Part shown: positions 35,837-44,692 of the stretch, in pieces | How the letters are laid out: each line of letters begins with the position of its first letter | How positions within the stretch are numbered: position 1 is the first letter of the stretch | NCBI GenBank assembly: GCA_905250025.1 | Contig: CAJNOJ010000101.1 | Span: forward strand, 262,206-326,205 | DNA: 64,000 bases | Source of the DNA: Adineta ricciae | Taxonomy: Eukaryota; Rotifera; Eurotatoria; Adinetida; Adinetidae | Direction of reading: 5' to 3' | Made by a program: the position numbers and the translations under genes | The notes under the pieces: generated by a model | What the model saw: only the letters and a program-made list of their open reading frames with translations | Told to the model about the DNA's origin: nothing | Databases searched by the model: none

Positions 35837-36836
35837 TTAAATGAATGTGCATCTTTTCTTCTTTTCCCGTCTATTCTTATCGATTTGCTTCCTAATTTGT
35901 CTTCAATAAATTATTTTTCATGATATTCATGTATTGAAAGTTATTGGAAGAGAAACATACATTAGATGAGTGACGAAATTAGAGATGTGCAAACACTCTC
36001 CAGTCGGCTACTAGAAGACATCGAGCAAAAAATTTCTTTGTTCATTTCTGTTGCTTCTCGATTATGGAGATAAGAAAAGTTCGCTTTCTATAACTAAAGC
36101 ATGCGTCCATATTGGATACATCCGGTCGTTAGAGATCAGAATTGTACAAAGTGTATTCTTTGTTTTCATCGAAGAAAATACACTACTTAATGATTATTTT
36201 TCATTTATTCATGAAGTTCGCATGAGAAACATGTATGCATATGTATAAACAGATAAGATAAGCGTATAAGAACGATTTTCAATAAAGACAACTGGACTGA
36301 TTGAGTATTAACTTTTGAAAGAATTGTTTGTTTCGTTTACAAATTTGCCATTAAACAGAGAAACATGATTAAGTTGAAATTTTTTGTTTTAGTTTTGAAA
36401 GTTTAATTGTTGACGAAATCAACGAATGTGTGAATTGATTAGAAAGACAAAGGTGTGAATGAAAAGATGCAGATCTCTTGATGACACGCAGAGAATGACA
36501 AAGGTGAAATTGCATAAATTTATTTTGTTGAATCAACTAATACATAGCGAAATGTTTGCAAATTTTGAAGAAAAACAAAGTGACAAAACAAATGCGACTT
36601 CTTGAAGATTTACCCTTGTTTTTATAACTGATTTTTGAACTCATAACAAACAGCATATTTTTTATGATTATTCATATTTCCAATAAGCAGCCCAAAAGGC
36701 TTTATTTCATACGTCGAACTGCTTGGCTGTTTTCCAGACAGAAAGATCAAATTGCACCGCATGATTTATTAGTTATATACATCATCCAACAAAATACAAC
36801 TAACTCACTTTTCATATCAAACTAAAAGCATTAGTA
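35837..36836. other. intergenic TEAD - CHAP gene
   Basis: Contains the TEAD 3' region and the TEAD echo at 36372. No gene seen. Confidence 0.4.
36372..36405 (+). repeat. 34-nt echo of a TEAD exon boundary
   Basis: Identical at 33 of 34 positions to 35360-35393, which spans the end of TEAD intron 7 and the start of exon 8 (..GTTTTAG|TTTTGAAAG). About 1 kb downstream, same orientation. Probably a remnant of a local duplication. Confidence 0.55.
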
Positions 36837-37478
36837 TTACGACTGTTGATTCCTATTCGAAGTAAATAATCGTGTAAACAATCCAGTTGGTTGCCGATGA
36901 ATATATTGTTGAAGGATTTGATCCCTCATCGATTCCTCGAATGGTCTCAATTGACCATTATCCTCAATAACCATCCACCCGAACACTTGATCTACATCGT
37001 CAATATAATAACGACCATTCTCAAATCTTATTGGCACTCGACGCGCGTAATCACCTGCCCAATACTGATGTAGATGATTTTGTTCAGCAACATGTACATG
37101 GTCGGAAACAACGTCGGTAATAATCGCCACGTGTCCGAAAGGCATTCGTAGACTACGCCGATAGATAAGTATCGAATCTTTGACTGGTGGTTCGGGTGAA
37201 CCATTCGGAACAGGTCGTAAAGGAAATTGCGTACCATCGGTAACACGTTCAATATACGTTAAACCGCGCCACATATCACAAGCAGATGAAATATCTTTAA
37301 ATATAGAACTTTTGCGTAATAACAACCATCGACGAGCATATTCGACACATTGCCATTGAAAGCCAGTGTAAATTCCATACAGATAATGACGGCCCACCCT
37401 CCAAATACTACTGTTTCTGTTTGAATACGCTGGCACGTTTAAAGAGGCAGTGCCTTCNGAATTTCCCGTTTGAGTCAT
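36837..37478 (-). CDS. CHAP-domain amidase, glutathionylspermidine amidase-like
   Basis: Frame of 213 aa from the ATG at 37478 to TAA at 36837. It closely follows the amidase half of bacterial Gsp synthetase/amidase: VPAYSNRNS, FQWQCVEYARRWLLL with the catalytic Cys, PNGSPEPPV, FGHVAIITDV with the catalytic His, and VHVAEQN with the Glu. The ending is GWMVIEDNG. It should hydrolyse glutathionylspermidine-type amides or related peptides. The family is chiefly bacterial, and bdelloids are known to hold many horizontally acquired genes, so transfer is likely (inference). The first codons overlap another frame of the U-box/vWA gene, and the single N of the window (37458) lies inside, in a Ser codon (TCN). 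It may not be a separate gene; see the fusion finding. Confidence 0.8.
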   Translation of the reverse strand: MTQTGNXEGTASLNVPAYSNRNSSIWRVGRHYLYGIYTGFQWQCVEYARRWLLLRKSSIFKDISSACDMWRGLTYIERVTDGTQFPLRPVPNGSPEPPVKDSILIYRRSLRMPFGHVAIITDVVSDHVHVAEQNHLHQYWAGDYARRVPIRFENGRYYIDDVDQVFGWMVIEDNGQLRPFEESMRDQILQQYIHRQPTGLFTRLFTSNRNQQS

Positions 37479-37890
37479 TTTGAATTTCTGCTTGAACAGC
37501 CATGGAGCCTGATGTATCAACGACACAACAAATGTCACACGGAGAACGTGTTGTGTCCGGCGGTGGTTGAATAGAAAGATGAACAAAACCGTTTGCATAG
37601 TTTCCTGTTGCTGTCAATTCATAAGGCACTGCTTTTGCTCGAGGATGACGATTAGTTTGCTCTTTAGGATGTACCGAGTTGCGATATTCACTAACTGCAG
37701 CTTTCAAGGCACGGTTAGGACGAAGATCGGTAACTGTAAGTGGTGCTCGTGTGATGGGTGAAGTTCCATGACTGGAAAGCCAAGCTTCAATAGCTGTTCG
37801 TTCGTAACTGTTCCCATCAGGATCAATGACTGGATCATTCATTAATTCATGCGTAATTGGGCAAATAAACGTACTCGAAGGCTCGGCCAT
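37408..37890 (-). CDS. U-box plus truncated vWA protein
   Basis: Starts at ATG 37890. Residues about 7-75 are a U-box E3 domain (FICPITHELMNDPVIDPDG, SYERTAIEAWLSSHGTSPIT, LRPNRALKAAVSEYR). A linker and the beginning of a vWA domain follow, with the MIDAS start CVVDTSGSM at about residues 128-136. Read literally, the frame meets the N at 37458 and ends in unrelated sequence at 37408, so most of the vWA fold is missing. If the N is a spurious extra base, the frame flows straight into the CHAP domain (36837-37478), giving one 350-aa product. A TTTCTAG before the ATG could be a 5'-UTR intron acceptor. U-box/vWA proteins are common in bdelloids. Confidence 0.7.
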   Translation of the reverse strand: MAEPSSTFICPITHELMNDPVIDPDGNSYERTAIEAWLSSHGTSPITRAPLTVTDLRPNRALKAAVSEYRNSVHPKEQTNRHPRAKAVPYELTATGNYANGFVHLSIQPPPDTTRSPCDICCVVDTSGSMAVQAEIQNDSNGKFXRHCLFKRASVFKQKQ

Positions 37891-38659
37891 GTTGTCGTTT
37901 CTAGAAATTAACAACTAATGACTTAAACAATCATTCTATTTAATACAAGAATGTTATGTGCTGTAGGTTGTGAAATACCAACGAAAGAAAGGAAAGAAAA
38001 TGTGACTCATATGTTTACTCCTGTGTTAATAATAATATTTATTAACCATTTATGGAGAAGGCTCGCAATCATAAAGTACATTTTAGACGCAGAAGAAACG
38101 TGCTGCGCAGTAGTTTTCGAATGTTATTTTTGAATAATCATAGATAAAACAAATGCTTTATTTATTCTTCGTGGATGATGGGATAAAGCAATTGTATGAA
38201 TAAGGCAAACATGATGTCATATGCGTTTGCCATTGGGAAAGTTCCGAAAAAGAGAAATTTCCATGCAATGGCTTGAAGATGACATGGATAGTGCTTCATA
38301 ACAAAGGAATCTTATTCTAAGATCGAGAATCACACGTCATTTTTCTTTTTACGACGAAATCTTATGACGATTTTTGTATACACAAAAATATAAATAGTAA
38401 CATGCAATTACGAGCTATGAGAAAATACTTGTGATAGGAACGTGAGAGAAGAATTTATGTAAAACACTTTTCAAATGTTTTCGTGCGGAAGTGGGAGTCT
38501 TGTCTCTGGCAATAATTTTCATCAAGAAGAATGGAAATACTTTGCTAAAAGAGCCCTATTATCTTTGCCTCGAGTATTCTATTCATTTCTTAGAAAATTT
38601 CATTTTGAAAAAAGAGACACAAAGTCATTTGACATTTTCTTCACTAAGCACAAGCTTTT
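37891..38659. other. divergent intergenic, U-box gene / ART gene
   Basis: Between two divergently transcribed genes. No third gene supported; the small ORFs here overlap in all frames without motifs. Confidence 0.4.
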
Positions 38660-40339
38660 ATGGGTTGTTCAGAATCAAAGGTAGAGTCCAAAACGATCGA
38701 GCCGATAGAGACGAAGCCTTCTCCATTGGCGATCACACAACATCTAGTAAATGATCCTCAACCAGTTCGTGTTGTGGAGAATTTCGTTCTTCTCTGGTAT
38801 TCACCGAATTCATTAAAAGGTTGGGAAAATATTAAGACAGGGCTACGTAAACTTATATCTTATATAAAAATCTTTTATGATTCCAATGAATGCATTACCT
38901 ATATCGAGAGTATTCGAATTGAACGAGTCATTTTATTGGTGCCAAACATGGATTCCTGGGTAACACCATTGGAAAAACTGTCACAAGTAGAGAGAATTTA
39001 TGTTTTCAATGATCAATCGAACATCGAGAGTTTTTGTCAACAACTGAAAACCGATCTTGACCTATGTGAACTCGATCTCATCAATATTACGGTTTTTCCT
39101 AATCCCACTCAAATTGGTGTAACATCTGCAGAACTCAAACGACAAGAAGCGTCGTTTCTGCTCGGACAATTAATGCGAGAGATGTTACATCGCTTAAAAT
39201 TCGAAAATAACGCCAAAACGGAATTTGTTAACTTTTTTCGAATGAATTACGCTCACGATGAAGAACAACTACGTGCCATTAACGATTTCGAAACGAATTA
39301 TCGTCCGAATAAAGCTTTAGCGTGGTTAATGCGGCCGTGTTTTCTTCAGCGAGTTATACAACGCCTCGAACGGACATACGAATTCGATCTTCATTACAAA
39401 ATCGCGTTTTTCGCTAAGCACGTTTGCATACAAATGAACATTTTCCAAGAGAATATCTCGTTAGCTAGAGAAAAAAACTGGATCGTCTATCGTGGAAAGA
39501 CAATGCCTCCTGAAATATTCGAAAATCTGCTGAAAAATAAATCTGGTTGTCTTTTTTCAATTTCGGCTTACTTTATAGCTGAAACGAATAAAGATTTTGC
39601 CGTTGATTTCATCTGTCGTCGTCTTATGACGTATCCGGAAAGAATCGGCGTTATCTTCGAAATGCACATCGATCCAGCGGCTCGTAGTGCAAGAAGTCCA
39701 TGTGCTTGGCTTGAAGAAGTCTATGGATCGGAAACGAACGAAAAAGAAGGGATTTTATTTAGTGGACACTCGGCATTTCGTATTGAAGCTATTGAAGAAG
39801 TCACTGAGCAATCGAAAGCAATGTGGTTAATTAAACTGGTACTCGTGTCCGATGATGATCCGCAGTTGCTTCGAATTGTCTTATCATTACGTAGCAGCGA
39901 TGTTTATACAAATCCGTTGTCTTATCTGGGCAAATTGTTGATGGAAAAAGGGGATTATGAACAAGCGGAAGAGTTCTTTCTTGCTCTACTTCTTGACCCA
40001 TCAGTGCTCAATCAACCACATCGCCTTGCACGTGTTCATCGAGGTCTCGCTACGAATTATGCGTATAAAGGCGAATATAGTAAAGCATTGGGACATTATC
40101 AACAAGCGATAGAACATAGTTCAGCTTATTTACCACCTGACCATCCAGATTTTGTTCCACTTTATGATGGAATTGGTAATTGTTATTATAAAATGGGTAG
40201 TTATCAAAATGCCATCGAAAAATACGAAGAGGCTGCGAAAATGCTCAGTAAAGCTAGTCAATCTATGAATGAACAATTAACCAGTGACTTAAATACTCGT
40301 ATCGCCAATACCAAAAAGTTACTGAGCCACAAACCATGA
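38660..40339 (+). CDS. mono-ADP-ribosyltransferase with C-terminal TPRs
   Basis: Intronless, 559 aa. MGCSES at the N terminus is a classic N-myristoylation plus palmitoylation signal, so the protein is likely membrane-anchored. Residues about 30-180 are a conserved leader domain seen in rotifer ARTs. The R-S-E type ART fold covers about 200-400: VYRGKTM (motif I Arg), SGCLFSISAYFIAET at the motif II position, and NEKEGILFSG with the E-x-E of the ARTT loop. At least three TPRs follow at about 420-545 (NPLSYLGKLLMEKGDYEQAEE.., ARVHRGLATNYAYKGEYSKA.., YDGIGNCYYKMGSYQNAIEKY). It would transfer ADP-ribose from NAD to Arg on partners brought by the TPRs. The STS of motif II is replaced by AET, so activity is uncertain. 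ART-TPR genes are strongly expanded in bdelloids. Confidence 0.9.
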   Translation: MGCSESKVESKTIEPIETKPSPLAITQHLVNDPQPVRVVENFVLLWYSPNSLKGWENIKTGLRKLISYIKIFYDSNECITYIESIRIERVILLVPNMDSWVTPLEKLSQVERIYVFNDQSNIESFCQQLKTDLDLCELDLINITVFPNPTQIGVTSAELKRQEASFLLGQLMREMLHRLKFENNAKTEFVNFFRMNYAHDEEQLRAINDFETNYRPNKALAWLMRPCFLQRVIQRLERTYEFDLHYKIAFFAKHVCIQMNIFQENISLAREKNWIVYRGKTMPPEIFENLLKNKSGCLFSISAYFIAETNKDFAVDFICRRLMTYPERIGVIFEMHIDPAARSARSPCAWLEEVYGSETNEKEGILFSGHSAFRIEAIEEVTEQSKAMWLIKLVLVSDDDPQLLRIVLSLRSSDVYTNPLSYLGKLLMEKGDYEQAEEFFLALLLDPSVLNQPHRLARVHRGLATNYAYKGEYSKALGHYQQAIEHSSAYLPPDHPDFVPLYDGIGNCYYKMGSYQNAIEKYEEAAKMLSKASQSMNEQLTSDLNTRIANTKKLLSHKP

Positions 40340-40495
40340 TTGTAACTCAAGCGAGAATAATAACTTTTGCTTCGCGGTTTTACTTTAACGTAACTGTACT
40401 CTGATTCTTCAACTAAATATGTATCTCCTAGTGCCATCTTCTGTTCCTTCTCGTTGGTATTTGATATTCCCAAACAGATGGGATAGCCGTATCAT

Positions 40496-41518
40496 ATGCC
40501 AACGATCGACATAGTTGTTTTTTTTTCTACGCTCGGTGCAGATTGTCCAATGATGACTCAGTTGGAGGACTTTCCTACCGAACTGTTTCTTTCGCTGTTT
40601 GATTATTTTTGGGCGCACGAAATCTTTTATTCATTTGGAAATCTCAATTCACGTATTGATGGAATCATCACTCAATCTCAACTGCATATTTCGTCAGAAA
40701 ATCAAGATATTGTCTATTCTCCACATCGTATCCTATCATTATCGCTCACGACACCACCGGTCTGTTTAAATGAATTCACAAATCTGCGTTCGTTAACATT
40801 GGATCGATGCTGTTTCGATGAAACATTTCAATTTCCACCCACTATACTACGCCTTTGTATAAAAAACGCAAGTTTACTTTCGGAAAATCTGAAACTCATT
40901 CTACAAAATCCAACCTTGATCAATGTCCAATTAGATTTACATCGTAAAATAACTCTCTTCGATGATAATACATCGCTCAGTAATATTCAATACTTCACAG
41001 TCAATTACATATCATTAAATGATATAATTGAGCTACTTCGATACACTCCGAAGCTGAAATACCTTCATGTATCTCTATTTGGTGTCGATCGAGAGAAAAT
41101 CACGAACTTCACTCCGATTTCAACAATTAATCGACTAACTTGTCTTTCAATGGGAATCACATTCGATCAACTATGCTCCCAACTTCTGTCAGTATATTTC
41201 CCTAATCTTCAAAATTTGACAATTTTCACGTCCTATGTCGATCCGAATGTTTGTATTGCATCGTTGGAACACTTATTAACAAATCATGTACGTTTTGTGA
41301 AAAAGTTGAATGTTAGTGCACAGTTTGTGATTAATCCCTCAGCAGCCGCTGCGAGTAATTACAATATTGAGACGATCAAAACACGTTTTCGAAGCGCATT
41401 TTGGTTGAAACGAAATTGTCAGGTGACGTTCAAATGTTGTAACAATGATTCTCATCGCATTCGCTTGTATCTTCAAGCGAATAAAGCACTTCGACGAGCT
41501 CGTCCATCCCGATTCTAA
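40496..41518 (+). CDS. F-box / leucine-rich-repeat protein
   Basis: Intronless, 340 aa from the first ATG; the second in-frame ATG pair at about 40550 starts the F-box directly (LEDFPTELFLSLFDYF) and may be the true start. The F-box lies at about residues 22-60. Degenerate LRRs follow (LRSLTLDRCCF, ILRLCIKNASLL, LKYLHVSLFG, LTCLSMGITF, LQNLTIFTSYV), and the tail is basic. Such proteins serve as substrate adaptors of SCF ubiquitin ligases. The F-box/LRR class with this layout is a large bdelloid family; the target is unknown. AATAAA at 41573-41578. Confidence 0.85.
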   Translation: MPTIDIVVFFSTLGADCPMMTQLEDFPTELFLSLFDYFWAHEIFYSFGNLNSRIDGIITQSQLHISSENQDIVYSPHRILSLSLTTPPVCLNEFTNLRSLTLDRCCFDETFQFPPTILRLCIKNASLLSENLKLILQNPTLINVQLDLHRKITLFDDNTSLSNIQYFTVNYISLNDIIELLRYTPKLKYLHVSLFGVDREKITNFTPISTINRLTCLSMGITFDQLCSQLLSVYFPNLQNLTIFTSYVDPNVCIASLEHLLTNHVRFVKKLNVSAQFVINPSAAAASNYNIETIKTRFRSAFWLKRNCQVTFKCCNNDSHRIRLYLQANKALRRARPSRF

Positions 41519-41685
41519 AGGTTTAATCAAATCTGTTCTCGTCATGGAACTCTTCTACACTTTCTCCAAAACAATAAAAGAACTGTATGCGATTAAATGT
41601 TGTTTATTATTCCGGAGTTAATAAAATAAGCACAATAATAAAAAAATTGAATTAGAAAGAAAAAAAGAACTTTTATTCTTGTTGA

Positions 41686-42896
41686 TTAACTCGTTTTTGC
41701 AATGTAGAATGGACCGGATTCAATACCGCACATGTTGACACCTCGTCGTATTTTGAAGTATCCACTGTCTCCCCAATTCGTTCCCCAGCTGTTTCGCACT
41801 TTCCAGTACGGTAAATTCGTCGTTGCATCAACCCCATAACCAACAATGACAACGGCATGATTTGTTGAACTCAGAGATGTTGGACATCCAGCTGGTTGAA
41901 AAACACCTCTTTGATAAGCATTGAAATTCATCGATATTGTTTTGTATGTCTGTGTTGCTTGGCTTCCTGCGAAAAACGACACCCACAAAGGTCCGTAGCT
42001 GACCAAAGCTTGTTGCATAGCAGCAGCATTGTTTGCTGCTACACTCCTGTATACAAGTGTTGGAAATCGTGCTCCTGCACCTGCGCTTGAGAAGGCACAT
42101 CTATTAGTTCTGGCTTTGTAGGGATAGACTGTTTCGCTTTTTTCCTGCCAAAGATTCGTTTGGAGATAGCTGAACGAGTTAGTGAAATAACCACCGTTAC
42201 AACCCGCATCTCTGGTTGAACAATCGACGATCTGTTGTTCACTTAAGTCACTGTTGCTCTTGAACTGAACAGCATATTGAAATTCAAGTAAGGAAACAAA
42301 AGCGAACGCGTAACAAGAGCCACAATAGCCTTGGTTTCTGATTGGTAATACCTTCAATATATGATAAAATGAAATTCTCGTATCTAGTAGTAAAACTCTG
42401 TACTTACAACAGGTATATTCGTTCCACTGACAACCCGTTGTGTGAGATCATACGATGTTGGTAGGGTACTTCGTTTGCGCAATGTTGTACCATCCCATGT
42501 CAATAAAATATCACTTGGCTTAGCGCTTGTTGCATTGATAACACCTTGTGGTAAGTTAATTCCACTACGTAGTACATTCAATTCATCAATAGTCCAATCA
42601 GCTAAACTAGTCAATCCCAGAGTGTGCGTGGCATCTTTTTGTCGATAATTATCAATAATGGCACTGAGTGTATTCTTGAACGAGGCAAGACGAAGATCGT
42701 TTTCACCTGGCAGTAATGAAATTCGACCGAATTGCGCTTTGTATAACGTATAAAGACTTTTGACAGCATCATCTGTTTTTGTTGATAAGCCTGTCGACGC
42801 CACTGATGCGAGGAACGATTTGAATACGGAATCTAAATCTGCCCTGGTCACTTGTAGAACAAGAACAATAATAAAAAGGCTGATGATTTTCGCCAT
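41686..42896 (-). CDS. papain-family cysteine protease (cathepsin-like)
   Basis: Two exons: 42896-42408 and 42351-41686; 384 aa. Signal peptide 1-19 (MAKIISLFIIVLVLQ..). The propeptide (about 20-155) has the I29-type helices (LYKAQFGR..ENDLRLASFKNTL..). The mature enzyme starts near LPTSYDLTQ. The active site shows QGYCGSCYAF (oxyanion Gln and catalytic Cys), STNHAVVIVGYG (His) and VRNSWGTNWGDSGYF (Asn). GCNGG is also present. In the Cys motif the usual CWAF is CYAF. Probably a lysosomal or digestive endopeptidase. The single 56-nt intron sits just before the active-site region. A TATA box lies 49 bp upstream. Confidence 0.93.
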
Positions 42897-42944
42897 TTTT
42901 GTGATACTTTAGTATTGACTTTTCTTTTCACTGAGTGTTTCGCT

Positions 42945-42952
42945 CTTTTATA
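42945..42952 (-). promoter_or_regulatory. TATA box of the cathepsin gene
   Basis: TATAAAAG on the minus strand, 49 bp before the ATG at 42896. That spacing leaves about 20 bases of 5' UTR for a start site 25-30 bp downstream of the box. Confidence 0.65.
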
Positions 42953-44692
42953 CTCGATACGATTTACTTTTTACCCGGGCGTATTTTCGAGCCATGACAT
43001 CAGATAGAATATTACTCAAATGATTCTTATCTGATCATGCATGACATATGAAAAATAAAATTGAGCTTTTCCCCCTATTGAAACCGTGAAAATACGTCAT
43101 ATATTACATTTTTCTTCAGGGTAAAGATAAGTTATTGAAGCATATCGATAAAAGCCTATGAAATGATTTGGTTTATAGTGAATCATCGACTATTATATAC
43201 TAGCCTGTAGAGGAAGTACTCATCAATTTCGTATTTTTAAGGGTCATTTGTCGTTTTCTCTTCCTACTGATTCAATTTCGATTACTAATATCTATCCAGG
43301 TGAAGAAATGGGTGTATCCATACGATTTGACTGTGGCCTAAAAGTAATATTCAAGTTTACTGATCACTTCCTTTCAATGTATAAATAAAATCTAACAATG
43401 GAAAAGACGACAGACAGAGACGTGTTGAGATCCACTTGCGACGGCATTAGGAAAGATAATCTGACATATTTGTACATTCGTTAGTGTCAGTCTTGTTGTA
43501 CTCCGTATGAGTAATTTCCATTGCATGTTCAGTGCAGATGCTTTCAGTGGAAATCTTGTTACACGATTTTCCGAAAGAATCATTTCTGTCTATTTAATAG
43601 CGCATTAATTCCCGTGTTGATGAAATCCAGACATTACCTAGTCTTTCGATCACTTTTCATCATAATTATTCGAAACCTCATCGGTTTTAATCAACGTTAA
43701 ACAGTTCTTCTCAAAATTTTGGACGAAAAACACGAACATTCACCTGAGTTTTTCATCATAATTTGACAACATGACGCAATACCTGTCACCGTGCGCTGTG
43801 TTGTCTCATTCAGTTCAAAAGATTCTCGTTTTGCATATCTTCCGAAGAATTTATTTCTATTTTATTTTCATTTGTAACATGCCATGTAATAAATCATGTC
43901 TAAACGATCACCGGAAAACTCGACACGCATGTTATGGTTAATCTCTCATCACGTGCACAGAATCTAATGTACCGTCAATTTCCGTTCGCTTCGAAAACAA
44001 GAAGCAAGCTTATTATTAAGAAAACTAGAATTGACGTCGTTCGATTTGTACAGAAAGTCATATTGGAATAACTAATTCGTAGCGCGTTTATAAATAACAA
44101 GAAAGATGACAACAGACAGAATAATGAAGTCTTGTGCAATTCTGTTCGTAACATTTGTATCTACACACTCCAGATTTTGCAAATATGATAACTGACGTGT
44201 AGAGAACTAATTACATTTGAGAAATTTGTCAAGTTTAGCAAAAACACAACTTCTTCTGTTTATCTAATTAATTGCCATCACTTATGATAGACATTTGTAA
44301 GAATTTTTTCGACGTCTTTGCCGCGAACACGATGTTTCTTTTCGGATGATGATGAAATGAGAATCATGGCTTCGTTAGATGTTGAGTTTTTCTTCGGGAA
44401 ATACGTTGACAAAAGTGTATTTTTACATTCTGCTTTGAACAGGACACAATGTTATCATTAACGATGATAATTATAGTTGCTGTTCGTTCTTCTTCCCCTT
44501 TTCTATGCTAGAAATTGTCTTTCTTATTTCCGTTTGGAAGACAGAAGAAGAGAAAATAGAGAAGCGGAAGAGCAGAGAACTAAAGAGAAGAAGAAGAAAT
44601 CTTCTCTCTTCAGCTTGAGTTTTATTTTCTGTCCGATTCTCTTTTATTCGCCACGTCGATTCTTCTTCACTGAATATACGAATCAATGCAAT
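42953..44692. other. intergenic cathepsin - GPCR (divergent)
   Basis: No supported gene. A minus-strand open stretch at 43392-43583 is protein-like in two frames but lacks motifs or splice sites. Purine/pyrimidine-rich tracts at about 44530-44600 lie in the GPCR leader. Confidence 0.4.
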
